Shown: positions 1 to 9,153, numbered from the stretch's first letter. The stretch is 64,000 bases of DNA from Atopobiaceae bacterium (GCA_017533825.1 JAFWIE010000052.1:1-64000); one strand, 5' to 3'. Program-made: numbers and translations. Notes: generated by a model from the sequence alone, not told the origin.

Positions 1-3000
1 GCCGCTGTCAACAAGAACTATTCCATCAATCCCAAAGAGAGCCAAACCAGGACGTTTGCGACCATCCGACCGGGCGCGTTGGTCGAGGCCGTCGAGGACC
101 TGATCTACGACGGCACAGACAGGAACCTTGCCACCGCCTCCGCAGCCGGAGGAACGCTGGTGTGGTGTCTCGAGGAGAGCGGCGAATACGTCGCTCACGT
201 GCCCATGGGCAAGGCTGCGGGCGACTACACGGTATGGTACAAACTCGTGGACGCAGACGGCGCGCAGCTCACCGAGCCCAAGTCGGTGGCTACGAGTATC
301 GCGGCGAAGTCCGTCACCATCACAGGCCTCGGTGCCAGCGACAAGGTCTATGACGGCGGCGCTACGGCAACGGTCACAGGTGAGGCCACGCTCGACGGCA
401 AGGTTACCGGCGACGCCGTGAGCATCACCGGGGGCTCCGCCTCCTTCAATGACAAGACCGCGGCCGATGGTAAGACCGTCACGTTCTCCGGCTACGCCCT
501 CGAGGGCGACGACGCGGGCAACTACACACTCAGCGCCCAGCCCGCCTCAGTCATGGCAAGCATCACGAAGAAGCCCGTCTCCATCAGCGGCCTTTCGGCG
601 GACGACAAGCCATACGACGGAAACAAGACGGTCCGGATCAGCGGCTCGCCCAGCATCTCCGACATCATCGGCGACGACCAGGTGAGCGTCTCTGCGGGTT
701 CGGCCCAGTTCGACGATAAGAACGTGGGCGAAGACAAGGACGTCAGCTTCACCGGCTTCGGCCTCACCGGCGCCGACGCGGGCAACTACGAGCTCAGCGC
801 CCAGCCCTCCACCACGGCGAGCATCACGGCCAAGTCCGTCACCATCAGCGGCATCACCGCCCAGAACAAGACCTACGACGGCACGGCGGACGCGACGGTC
901 ACCGGTACGGCCACCATTGACGGCAAGGTGGACGGCGACGACGTGAGCATCTCCGCGGGCACGGCCTCCTTCGAGGACAAGAACGCGGGCGCGGACAAGA
1001 CCGTGACGTTCTCCGGCTATACCCTCACGGGTGACGATGCAGGCAACTACACGCTGTCCCAGCCCGCCGACCAGACAGCCACCATCAACCAGCTCGTCGC
1101 GGAGCTCACGTGGCAAGACACGAGCTTCTCCTACGACGGAACGAACCACGCTCCCACTGCCACGGTCAACAACCTCCAGGGCGAGGATACGTGCGACGTC
1201 ACCGTGTCGGGCGCCCAGAAAACGGCCGGAACGCATGTCGCAACGGCAACCGCTCTTTCGAACCAGAACTATCAGCTTCCCGATACCGCGACCCAAAGCT
1301 TCAGCATCGCGGCGCAGGCGCTCACCATCACCGGCCTCGGGGCCAGCAACAAAGTCTACGACGGTACCGTCACGGCTACGCCCACCGGTGCGTACACGCT
1401 CACCGGGAAGGTTGGCACCGACGACGTAACGGTCGTTGCCGGAACCGCCGTCTTCGAGAGCAAGAACGTCGGCACCGACAAGACCGTCACGTTCTCCGGA
1501 TACACGCTCGCGGGCGACGACGCGGGGAACTACACGCTCTCCCAGCCGGCCTCCGTCACGGCGAACATCACGCGGAAGCTCGTCTCCATCACCGGCGTCG
1601 AGGCCGAGAACAAGGTCTACGACGGCACGACGGCAGCCACGCCCTCCGGCACGGCCACGGTCAACGGCAAGGTGGCAGGCGACAAGGTGAATGTCGCCGT
1701 GGGCTCCGCCTCCTTCGCAGACAAGAACGTGGGCACGGGCAAGACCGTCACGTTCTCCGATTACCGCCTCACGGGCGACGACGCGGGCAACTACGAGCTT
1801 CGCGCCCAGCCCGCCTCCGTCACGGCGAACATCACGAAGAAGCCGGTCAGCATCGACGGCCTCTCGGCGAACAACAAGGTCTACGACGGCACGACGACGG
1901 CAGCAATCAACGGTGACGCCACGCTTAACGGTGCCATCTCTGGCGACGCCGTCTCCCTCAGGGAGGGTTCGGCATCCTTCGAAAGCAAGAACGCAGGCTC
2001 CAACAAGGACGTCACCTTCGCGGGCTACGGCCTCGAGGGCGACGACGCAGGCAACTACACGCTCTCCCAGCCGGCATCCGTCAGGGCAAGCATTACGCAA
2101 AAGCTCGTCACCATCAGTGGCCTTTCGGCGAGCAACAAGGTCTACGATGGCACGACGACGGCCACGATCAACGGCACGCCCATGCTCTCCGGCGTGCTCG
2201 ACGGCGACAAGGTGAGCGTGAGTGCGGGCTCTGGCAGCTTCGCCAACAAGACCGCAGGCTCCGGCAAGACGGTCTCCTTCACCGGCTATGCGCTCAGTGG
2301 CAACGACGCGGGCAACTACCGGCTCAGCGCCCAGCCTGCCTCCGTCACGGCGGACATCACGCGGAAGCTCGTCTCCATCTCCGGAATCGAGGCCGCGAAC
2401 AAGGTCTACGACGGCACGACGGCAGCGACGCCCTCCGGCACGGCCACGGTCAACGGCAAGGTGGCAGGCGACAGGGTGAATGTCGCCGCGGGCACTGCAT
2501 CCTTCAAGGACAAGAACGTGGGCACCGGCAAGGTGGTCATCTTCAAGGGCTACGCCCTCGAGGGCGACGACGCGGGCAACTACGAGCTTCGCGCCCAGCC
2601 CGAGGCGGCCTCGGCAAACATCACGAAGAAGCGCGTCACGATCGGCGGCCTCTCGGTCAGCGACAAGGTTTACGACGGCACGACGACGGCAGCAATCAAC
2701 GGTGACGCCACGCTTAACGGTGCCATCTCCGGCGACGCCGTCTCCCTCAGGGAGGGTTCGGCATCCTTCGAGAGCGAGGACGCAGGCTCCAACAAGGACG
2801 TCACCTTCAAGGGTTATGCCCTCGATGGCGACGACGCGGGCAACTATACGCTCTCCCAGCCCGCCTCCGTCAAGGCGAACATCACGAAGAAGCCCGTTAC
2901 CATCAACGGCGTCGGGGTCGACAACAAGGTCTACGACGGCACCACCACGGCTACGGTTACCGGCACGCCCACGCTCTCCGGCGTGCTCGACGGCGACAAG

Positions 3001-4563
3001 GTGAGCGTCACTGCGGGCTCCGCCAGCTTCGCCACCAAGACCGTGGGTACGGGCAAGGCTGTCAACTTCAAGGGCTACGCTCTCAGCGGTGCCAATGCGG
3101 GCAACTACCGGCTCAGCGCCCAGCCCGCCTCCGTTAAGGCGAACATCACGAAGAAGCGCGTCACCATCGCCGGTCTCTCGGCGAGCAACAAGGTCTACGA
3201 CGGCAACGCGACGGCTACGCCCTCCGGTAAGGCCACGGTCAACGGCAAGGTGGGCAGCGACAAGGTGAGCGTCACCGCGGGCACCGCATCCTTCGAGGAC
3301 GAGAACGCGGGCTCCGGCAAGACGGTCACCTTTAAGGGCTACGCCCTCGGCGGTGCCGACGCAGCCAACTACCAGCTCAGCGCACAGCCGGCCGCGACCA
3401 CGGCGAGCATCACGAAGCGCACCGCATCCCTGAAGTGGACAAACACGAGCTTCACCTACGACGCAAAGAGCCACCGACCAAAGGCGACGGTTTCAAACCT
3501 CGTCTCGGGTGACAAGTGCGCGACGACCGTGGCCGGCGCAAAGACGGATGCCGGCTCCTACACGGCGACTGCCACCAAGCTGGCGAACGCAAACTATCGA
3601 CTCCCCGCGAAGGCGACCTGTGACTTCTCGATCGCCAAGGCCAAGCTCACGAGCATCGCGGACGTGGCGGACAAAACCTACACCGGAAAGGCCATCGCGC
3701 CCAAGCCCGCCGTCAAGGCAGGCTCCACCGCCCTCGACGCAGGCACCGAATTCTCCTACGCCTACAAGGCCAACACCAATGCCGGCACCGCCGCGGTCAC
3801 CGCGACCGGCAAGGGCAACTACACAGGCACGGTGAAGACCACCTTCAAGATCGTGCCCGCCAAGCTCACGAGTATCGCTCCGGTCGCGAACATGGCCTAC
3901 ACCGGAAAGGCCATCGCGCCCAAGCCCGCCGTCAAGGCCGGCTCCACTGCCCTCGACGCAGGCACCGACTTCTCCTACGCCTACAAGGCCAACACCAATG
4001 CCGGCACCGCCGCGGTCACCGCGACCGGCAAGGGCAACTACACGGGCGCGGTGAAGACCACCTTCAAGATCGTGAAGCCCACGATTCAGTACAAGGTGCA
4101 TCGCCAAACCTACGGAAACGAGCCGGACTGGAAGAAGAACGGCCAAGTGTCCGGCACCACCGGCGAGGCCAAGCGCCTCGAGGCCATCTGGATCGACCTC
4201 GGCACGGGATTCCCCGTATCCGGCGGCATCCAGTACCGTACCCACGTGCAGACCTACGGCTGGCAGGCCTGGAAGGAGGATGGCGCCCTTTCCGGCACCA
4301 CCGGTGAGGCCAAGCGCCTCGAGGCCATCGAGATCCGCCTGACCGGCGCCATGACAAAGAAGTACGACGTATACTACCGCGTCCACGCCGAGACCTACGG
4401 ATGGATGGGCTGGGCAAAGAACGGCGCCTCCGCCGGCACCGCCGGCATGCGAAAGCGCCTGGAGGCAATCCAGGTGGTCCTCGTGCCCAAGGGTGCCGAT
4501 GCCCCCAGTGCCACCTACAAGGGAATCGAGCGGGACTACGCCAAGCCGTTCGCCGAGGCATGA
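1..4563 (+). CDS. Large YDG/MBG-repeat surface protein with C-terminal ChW repeats (5' end missing)
   Basis: The frame is open from base 1, so the start and any signal peptide lie off the left edge; the first in-frame TTG (79) is not a real start. From about nt 301 the protein is a chain of Ig-like beta domains: three YDG repeats of about 84 residues (each with a K-x-YDG-x-x-T motif and a DDAGNY motif), one MBG-like domain (nt 1093-1320), eight more YDG repeats (1321-3420), a second MBG-like domain (3424-3645) and two near-identical TYTGKAI repeats (3646-4074). The end has three ChW repeats (4084-4490), each with a TYG-W-x-K/E-DG/NG pattern and a KRLEAI motif. ChW repeats are known in clostridial and related surface proteins and probably hold the protein to the wall. 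There is no LPXTG signal and no C-terminal membrane segment. The role is inferred to be adhesion or a surface stalk; no catalytic domain is visible. Confidence 0.85.
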   Translation, partial: AAVNKNYSINPKESQTRTFATIRPGALVEAVEDLIYDGTDRNLATASAAGGTLVWCLEESGEYVAHVPMGKAAGDYTVWYKLVDADGAQLTEPKSVATSIAAKSVTITGLGASDKVYDGGATATVTGEATLDGKVTGDAVSITGGSASFNDKTAADGKTVTFSGYALEGDDAGNYTLSAQPASVMASITKKPVSISGLSADDKPYDGNKTVRISGSPSISDIIGDDQVSVSAGSAQFDDKNVGEDKDVSFTGFGLTGADAGNYELSAQPSTTASITAKSVTISGITAQNKTYDGTADATVTGTATIDGKVDGDDVSISAGTASFEDKNAGADKTVTFSGYTLTGDDAGNYTLSQPADQTATINQLVAELTWQDTSFSYDGTNHAPTATVNNLQGEDTCDVTVSGAQKTAGTHVATATALSNQNYQLPDTATQSFSIAAQALTITGLGASNKVYDGTVTATPTGAYTLTGKVGTDDVTVVAGTAVFESKNVGTDKTVTFSGYTLAGDDAGNYTLSQPASVTANITRKLVSITGVEAENKVYDGTTAATPSGTATVNGKVAGDKVNVAVGSASFADKNVGTGKTVTFSDYRLTGDDAGNYELRAQPASVTANITKKPVSIDGLSANNKVYDGTTTAAINGDATLNGAISGDAVSLREGSASFESKNAGSNKDVTFAGYGLEGDDAGNYTLSQPASVRASITQKLVTISGLSASNKVYDGTTTATINGTPMLSGVLDGDKVSVSAGSGSFANKTAGSGKTVSFTGYALSGNDAGNYRLSAQPASVTADITRKLVSISGIEAANKVYDGTTAATPSGTATVNGKVAGDRVNVAAGTASFKDKNVGTGKVVIFKGYALEGDDAGNYELRAQPEAASANITKKRVTIGGLSVSDKVYDGTTTAAINGDATLNGAISGDAVSLREGSASFESEDAGSNKDVTFKGYALDGDDAGNYTLSQPASVKANITKKPVTINGVGVDNKVYDGTTTATVTGTPTLSGVLDGDKVSVTAGSASFATKTVGTGKAVNFKGYALSGANAGNYRLSAQPASVKANITKKRVTIAGLSASNKVYDGNATATPSGKATVNGKVGSDKVSVTAGTASFEDENAGSGKTVTFKGYALGGADAANYQLSAQPAATTASITKRTASLKWTNTSFTYDAKSHRPKATVSNLVSGDKCATTVAGAKTDAGSYTATATKLANANYRLPAKATCDFSIAKAKLTSIADVADKTYTGKAIAPKPAVKAGSTALDAGTEFSYAYKANTNAGTAAVTATGKGNYTGTVKTTFKIVPAKLTSIAPVANMAYTGKAIAPKPAVKAGSTALDAGTDFSYAYKANTNAGTAAVTATGKGNYTGAVKTTFKIVKPTIQYKVHRQTYGNEPDWKKNGQVSGTTGEAKRLEAIWIDLGTGFPVSGGIQYRTHVQTYGWQAWKEDGALSGTTGEAKRLEAIEIRLTGAMTKKYDVYYRVHAETYGWMGWAKNGASAGTAGMRKRLEAIQVVLVPKGADAPSATYKGIERDYAKPFAEA
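1573..3150 (+). repeat. Two tandem copies of a 789-bp three-domain unit
   Basis: Positions 1573-2361 and 2362-3150 align at a constant offset of 789 bp (263 codons), each carrying three YDG domains in the same order. Stretches such as that around 1891 and its partner at 2680 are nearly identical over about 100 bp. The unit of duplication is therefore a triplet of domains, not a single domain, and the event looks recent. Confidence 0.8.
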
Positions 4564-4604
4564 TCAAAAGGGGAGTACCCCCTACTGATCACCCCTACTG
4601 ATCG

Positions 4605-4680
4605 GTGGCACACGCTCCCCGGGAGTGTGTGCCACTAAGAGGCGGCCCCTCTCATGCAGGCATGAGAGGGGCCGCCCTTC
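4605..4680. terminator. Double hairpin between convergent genes
   Basis: Two consecutive hairpins separate the YDG protein gene (+) from serC (-). The first pairs 4605-4619 with 4621-4635 with one G-T mismatch. The second pairs 4641-4657 with 4660-4676 perfectly (17 bp) and is followed by a pyrimidine-rich CTTCTCTT tract on the + strand. It is likely a bidirectional terminator. Confidence 0.75.
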
Positions 4681-4700
4681 TCTTCGTGTTGGGTCTTTGG

Positions 4701-5792
4701 CTAGTGCTTGGCCTCGAAGTCCCTCATGAAGGCGACGAGTGCCTCGACGCCCTCGACAGGCATGGCGTTGTAGATGCTAGCGCGCATGCCGCCGACGGAA
4801 CGATGACCCTTGAGGTTCTCGAGTCCTGCCGCGCGGGATTCCTTGACGAACTCGGCGTCGAGCTCGGCGTTGCCGGTGACGAAGGGAACGTTCATGAGGG
4901 AGCGGTCCTCTGCGCGTACCGTACCCTTGAAGAGCTCGGACTCGTCGAGGAAGTCGTACAGAATCTTTGCCTTTGCCTCGTTGAGTTCCTTCATGGCCGC
5001 AAGACCGCCCTTGTCCTTGAGCCACTTGAAGACCTTGCCGCAGACGTAGATGGCCCAGCAGTTAGGCGTGTTGTACATCGAGCCGGCATCGGCTTGCGTA
5101 CGCCAGTTGAGCATCGTGGGGCAGCCATCGACCGGCCCCTCGGGAATGAGGTCCTCACGGATGACGCTGATCACGAGACCGGCGGGACCGACGTTCTTCT
5201 GGACGCCACCGTAGATGACGCCATACTTCTCAACGTCATGCGGCTGACTCAGGAACATCGAGCTTACGTCGCTTACGAGCAGCTTGCCCTTGGTGTTGGG
5301 GAGCTCGTGATATACCGTGCCGTAGATGGTGTTGTTCTCGCAGATGTACACGTAGTCCGCGTCATCGCGGATGGCAAGGTCGGAACAGTCCGGGATGTAA
5401 GAGAAGGTTTCGTCAGCGCTCGACGCGACGGCCTGCGCGTCGATGAAGCGCGCCGCCTCTTGATAGGCCTTCTTTGCCCACATGCCAGTGAGAATGTAGT
5501 CGGCCTTCTTGTGTGCTCCAGGCAGTCCGCAGATGTTGAGAGGAACGGCGGTGAACTGTTGGCTTGCGCCGCCCTGCAGGAACAGGACCTTGTAGTTGTC
5601 GGGAATGCCCATGAGGTCGCGCAGGTCTGCCTCGGCGTCGTCGATGATCTTCTGATACATCGCCGAACGATGGCTCATCTCCATGACGCTCATGCCGCAA
5701 CCGCGATAGTCGAGCATCTCGTCCGCGCACTCTTGCAGGACGTCCTCGGGCAGAACGGCCGGACCGGCCGAGAAATTGTAAACTCTGCTCAT
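4701..5792 (-). CDS. serC: Phosphoserine aminotransferase
   Basis: This is a 363-residue class V aminotransferase of the usual SerC length. It converts 3-phosphohydroxypyruvate and glutamate to phosphoserine in serine synthesis and also serves the pyridoxal phosphate pathway. The N-terminus YNFSAGPAVLP is the SerC hallmark, and the PLP-binding lysine is K199 in GGVQKNVGPAG. The family motif before it is here VSDVSSMFLSQP, with Met where Asp is common. The ATG at 5792 has an AGAGAGG ribosome site about 10 nt upstream. The gene stands alone: no serA or serB is nearby in the window. It runs convergent to the YDG gene, sharing the double hairpin terminator. Confidence 0.95.
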   Translation of the reverse strand: MSRVYNFSAGPAVLPEDVLQECADEMLDYRGCGMSVMEMSHRSAMYQKIIDDAEADLRDLMGIPDNYKVLFLQGGASQQFTAVPLNICGLPGAHKKADYILTGMWAKKAYQEAARFIDAQAVASSADETFSYIPDCSDLAIRDDADYVYICENNTIYGTVYHELPNTKGKLLVSDVSSMFLSQPHDVEKYGVIYGGVQKNVGPAGLVISVIREDLIPEGPVDGCPTMLNWRTQADAGSMYNTPNCWAIYVCGKVFKWLKDKGGLAAMKELNEAKAKILYDFLDESELFKGTVRAEDRSLMNVPFVTGNAELDAEFVKESRAAGLENLKGHRSVGGMRASIYNAMPVEGVEALVAFMRDFEAKH

Positions 5793-6051
5793 GTGCTATA
5801 TGCCTCTCTTTTCGAAGCCGTTGGAGCCGCATTTGGCACCGTTGCTCGATTCTTTGGCCGAGCATCACCACGAATATGGTAGCGCACCACGTTGCGTCGT
5901 GCGGTCTCGTTACGGTTTGTTCTCAATTTCTATGAATGTGTGCGATACCGAGCTTCTGCGTGGTCCCCTCACATATGACTACGTCTGCATAGGCTGTGGC
6001 AAAAAGGGGCACACTAATCGTGGTGTGTCGCGTGTTGAAAAGGAGGCGGAC

Positions 6052-6693
6052 ATGGCCAGAAGAAGTCGTCGATTGATTTGGTTGTGGGTGCTTTTGGCTA
6101 TTGTGGCCGCAATGGGATTTGTCGGCGTATCGGCAGGCATCAGCGCGTCGAACATCATGAAGAAGATCGATCAGGCAAATAAGGCCAGCGAGCGCCTCGA
6201 GGGCGAGTTTTCTCGCTTTGACATGCAGGCTGCCGCGACGTCGATTGAGGAAATGGCGACGATTTGGTCCGAGGTGGACAAAGAGGCACACGAGTGGGAG
6301 TGGCAGATAGTACGCGTGGTGCCGGTAGTCGGGGAAGACGTGGGCTGTCTGCAACGGACGGCGCGTATTGCGGACGAGCTTACGAACGATGGCCTCACAC
6401 CCGTGATGGTAAGCTTACGGGCATTGAGCGAGGGCATGGATGCAAACATGTTTGAAGTGATCACTGGCAAGGTCACACAGCTTGGAGATCTTTTGGGAGC
6501 GCTGCGCGATGCGAGTGATGTGGTTTCGGAATGCCGCCGGAAGGCAGATGCGCTTCCCGAAGCCAATTTCGAGCAGACCAACCAAGCTATGGAGGATTTG
6601 CGAAGCCAGCTGGCAGACATCGAGCGAGTGTTTTCAAGCTTTGACACGCTGCTTGGCGCGATCGATATCGCGGGACAGTTCGTAGGCGTGTGA
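6052..6693 (+). CDS. Membrane-anchored protein resembling the N-terminus of DUF4012 proteins
   Basis: A 213-residue protein with one N-terminal membrane segment (about residues 6-28) after a basic MARRSRR start, then a helical extracytoplasmic part. The pattern of a helical segment ending in IVRVVPVVGEDV, followed by helices with ADELTNDGLTP, matches what I know of the N-terminal region of DUF4012 proteins, but the long C-terminal half of that family is missing. The frame is open further upstream to 5791, but an AGGAGG at 6041-6046 placed 5 nt before the ATG at 6052 fixes the start. It stands alone, transcribed divergently from serC. The function is unknown; a cell-envelope role is a guess from topology. 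Confidence 0.65.
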   Translation: MARRSRRLIWLWVLLAIVAAMGFVGVSAGISASNIMKKIDQANKASERLEGEFSRFDMQAAATSIEEMATIWSEVDKEAHEWEWQIVRVVPVVGEDVGCLQRTARIADELTNDGLTPVMVSLRALSEGMDANMFEVITGKVTQLGDLLGALRDASDVVSECRRKADALPEANFEQTNQAMEDLRSQLADIERVFSSFDTLLGAIDIAGQFVGV

Positions 6694-6704
6694 GGTGGCT
6701 GGTT

Positions 6705-6756
6705 GAGGGTGCCCACGAGTTGATTGGCGCCCCGAAAGTGGGCAAGGGCACCCCTC
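6705..6756. terminator. Possible weak terminator hairpin
   Basis: GAGGGTGCCCAC (6705-6716) can pair with GTGGGC (6738-6743) and GGGCACCCCTC (6746-6756). The arms are interrupted and no T-run follows, so a terminator role after the membrane protein gene is only possible. Confidence 0.3.
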
Positions 6757-6886
6757 ATTGCGGCTAAGGCATGAAGAGCTGCTGAAGTCAAGAGGTTATT
6801 CGAGAAAACGTTTGTGCTAACATGCCACGGCCGTGCCTCGCTCGATTAGAATGGATGGGCAGGAGGCACTTGAGGAGGCGACACAC

Positions 6887-8389
6887 GTGGCACCAACACA
6901 GCTCAATGGAACAATGCTTCAGGGCTTCTCCTGGAATCTACCACCTGACGGCCAGCATTGGCGTCGGTTGGCACAACTCGCTCCGCGTCTGGCAGAGGAG
7001 GGATTCACCTCCGTGTGGATGCCGCCGGCGTACAAGGGGACGGAAGGCGTGCGCGACGTTGGATACGGCGTGTACGACTTGTGGGACCTGGGCGAGTTTG
7101 ACCAGCGCGGAAGCGTGGGAACGAAATATGGCACCCGCGCGGAGTATCAGACAGCAGTCAACGCGCTTCGTGGGGCGGGCATCAACGTCTTGGGTGACGT
7201 GGTTCTCAACCATCGCCTGGGTGCGGATGGTACGCAGCGCGTTCTGGCAACCGAGGTCGCGGGAGACAATCGCAATTACGCGATGGACAAACCGCGTCCC
7301 ATCACGGCATGGACACGCTTCACCTTCCCGGGTCGTGGCGGCGCGCTCGACGACTTCGAGTGGGACTATCACTGCTTCAAGGCGGTGGACTACGATGTCT
7401 CGCACGAGCGCTCGGGCGTCTTTCTGCTCGACGGCAAGCACTGGGACGAGGACGTGGACCACGAGAACGGCAACTTCGACTACCTGATGGGTGCCGATGT
7501 GGACCTCGATGACCCCAGAGTCTACGAACAGCTGGTCAAGTGGGGTACGTGGTACATCAACGAGACTGGTGTGGACGGTGTGCGTCTTGACGCCATCAAG
7601 CACATGAGCCGTGAGTTCTATCTGCGCTGGCTGTACGACATACGCTGCGCCTTGGGGCGCGAGCTCTTCTGCGTGGGTGAGTACTGGACCGGCGACACCG
7701 GTGCGCTCGTGCACTACCTTGGCAACGAGAAGGCACTGAGCCTCTTTGACGTGCCCCTGCACTTCAAGTTCTTCCACGCGTCCCGTGATGGTGCGCAAAT
7801 CGACTTCAAGCACATCCTCTCCGGAACGTTGGTGGATGTGGACCCCGTACATGCGGTCACGTTTGTCGATAACCACGACACGCAACCGAATCAAGCGCTT
7901 GAATCAACGGTGGCGCCTTGGTTCAAGCCGATAGCCTATGCGCTCATCCTGTTGCGCGAGGCTGGCTACCCGTGTGTCTTCTTCGCCGACCTTTACGGCT
8001 TGCCCAACGACCGCATCCCCGCGGTTGCGGAGCTTCCGTTGCTGTTGGAGATTCGTCGCCGATTCGCGTTCGGAGAGCAGCGCGACTTCTTCGACGAGCA
8101 CGACTTGGTGGCGTGGGCGCGCATGGGCGACGAGGGCCATGAGCACAGCGGGTGCGTGGTGCTCCTCTCGAGCAGAAGCGAAGGGGAGGAAGTGGTCACC
8201 AAGGACATCAATCTGGGTGGCGAGCATGCTGGCGAGAAGTGGGTGTGCGTCTTGGGCGAAGCCCATGAGCCCATTGAAGTCAAGGAAGACGGTGTCGCAT
8301 CGTTCGTCGCAGGCAAGAAGTCCATGATTTCCGTCTACTTGCACGAGGAGGCCGCTCGTGCGCTCAACAACATCCCCATCAACATCTAG
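6887..8389 (+). CDS. Cytoplasmic alpha-amylase, GH13 family (GH13_5-like)
   Basis: A 500-residue glycoside hydrolase 13 that cleaves internal alpha-1,4 bonds of starch, glycogen or maltodextrins. It begins with the intracellular-amylase signature (TMLQGFSWNLPPDGQHW) and has no signal peptide. The catalytic set is visible: nucleophile D235 in GVDGVRLDAIKH, acid/base E265 in CVGEYW and transition-state stabiliser D331 in FVDNHD; VVLNH is the conserved region I. The frame extends to 6833 (GTG) and 6851 (ATG), but AGGAGG at 6873-6878 lies 8 nt before the GTG at 6887, exactly where family homology begins, so I chose that start. The stop is 10 nt before pyrE, so the two are probably cotranscribed. 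Family firm; exact substrate inferred. Confidence 0.93.
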   Translation: MAPTQLNGTMLQGFSWNLPPDGQHWRRLAQLAPRLAEEGFTSVWMPPAYKGTEGVRDVGYGVYDLWDLGEFDQRGSVGTKYGTRAEYQTAVNALRGAGINVLGDVVLNHRLGADGTQRVLATEVAGDNRNYAMDKPRPITAWTRFTFPGRGGALDDFEWDYHCFKAVDYDVSHERSGVFLLDGKHWDEDVDHENGNFDYLMGADVDLDDPRVYEQLVKWGTWYINETGVDGVRLDAIKHMSREFYLRWLYDIRCALGRELFCVGEYWTGDTGALVHYLGNEKALSLFDVPLHFKFFHASRDGAQIDFKHILSGTLVDVDPVHAVTFVDNHDTQPNQALESTVAPWFKPIAYALILLREAGYPCVFFADLYGLPNDRIPAVAELPLLLEIRRRFAFGEQRDFFDEHDLVAWARMGDEGHEHSGCVVLLSSRSEGEEVVTKDINLGGEHAGEKWVCVLGEAHEPIEVKEDGVASFVAGKKSMISVYLHEEAARALNNIPINI

Positions 8390-8399
8390 GAGGAGGACC

Positions 8400-9035
8400 A
8401 TGGCAACGAAGACCGACATCGCAAAGGCGCTGCTCTCCATACGGGCGGTGTTCCTGAGGCCCGATGAGCCCTTTACGTGGGCGAGTGGCATCAAGAGCCC
8501 CATCTACTGCGACAATCGCCTGACGCTGAGCTACCCGGAGGTACGTACGCTCATCGATGAGTCCCTGGCAGATCTTGCGCGCGAGCTCTACCCCGATGTC
8601 GAGATGCTGATGGGAACCTCTACGGCCGGCATCGCCCACGCGGCGATTGCGGCTGATCGGCTGGGCATCCCCATGGGCTACGTCCGTGGCTCGGCGAAGG
8701 ACCATGGTCGTCAGAATCAGATTGAGGGTCGTTGCGAGCCGGGGACTAAGGTCGTGGTCGTCGAGGACCTCATCTCGACGGGTGGGTCCGTGCTGGAGTG
8801 CGTGGACCCGCTGCGCGAGGCGGGCGCTGAGGTACTTGGCATCGTGAGCATCTTCACCTATGGCATGCAGCGTGGCCTTGACCGCCTGGCTGCGGACAAC
8901 GTGCAGAACACGAGCCTCTGCGACCTCGACACGCTCGTTGAGGTGGCGGCCGACGAGGGCTACATCCAGCCGGAGGACAAAGCGCGTCTGCTTCACTTCC
9001 GCGACAATCCTGCGGACGAGAGCTGGATGGCGTAA
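8400..9035 (+). CDS. pyrE: Orotate phosphoribosyltransferase
   Basis: A 211-residue enzyme that joins orotate to PRPP to give OMP, the fifth step of pyrimidine synthesis. It has the N-terminal FTWASGIKSPIYCDNR motif typical of OPRTase, the RGSAKDHGRQNQIEG flexible loop and the PRPP-binding loop VVVVEDLISTGGS (residues 118-130). The start is ATG 8400, with GAGGAGG immediately before it and only 10 nt after the amylase stop. The gene is a stand-alone OPRTase without a fused OMP decarboxylase domain. Other pyr genes are not in the window, which makes its pairing with an amylase gene unusual. Confidence 0.95.
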   Translation: MATKTDIAKALLSIRAVFLRPDEPFTWASGIKSPIYCDNRLTLSYPEVRTLIDESLADLARELYPDVEMLMGTSTAGIAHAAIAADRLGIPMGYVRGSAKDHGRQNQIEGRCEPGTKVVVVEDLISTGGSVLECVDPLREAGAEVLGIVSIFTYGMQRGLDRLAADNVQNTSLCDLDTLVEVAADEGYIQPEDKARLLHFRDNPADESWMA

Positions 9036-9039
9036 GCAA

Positions 9040-9140
9040 CTGTCCCGTGGCGGCGGGTGTTCCGTGGAGGACAGTCCCCTTTGTGTCGGTTTGTCCCGTG
9101 GAGGACAGTCCTCCAAGAGGACAGTCCCCCAGGGGGACAA
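9040..9140. repeat. Cluster of short GAGGACAGTCC repeats
   Basis: Between pyrE and the next gene CCGTGGAGGACAGTCC occurs twice (9062-9077 and 9096-9111, 34 bp apart) and a shorter copy AAGAGGACAGTCCCCC sits at 9115-9130, followed by GGGGGACAA. The core AGGACAGTCCT is itself palindromic around a central A. It could form alternative hairpins in the mRNA leader of the phosphatase gene. No known element was recognised. Confidence 0.6.
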
Positions 9141-9153
9141 GTGAGAGGAGCGA

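Noticed and set aside
547..3474. Long open frame of 975 codons on the minus strand
   Set aside because: It lies fully opposite the YDG repeats; the repeated, GC-rich codons of the real gene remove stops in this frame. The translation is a Val/Asp/Arg/Gly-rich repeat with no recognised domain and no ribosome site.
301..4074. Regularly spaced repeats that could be mistaken for a CRISPR array
   Set aside because: Spacing is about 250 bp, repeats are in codon register within one frame and there are no short unique spacers or cas genes.
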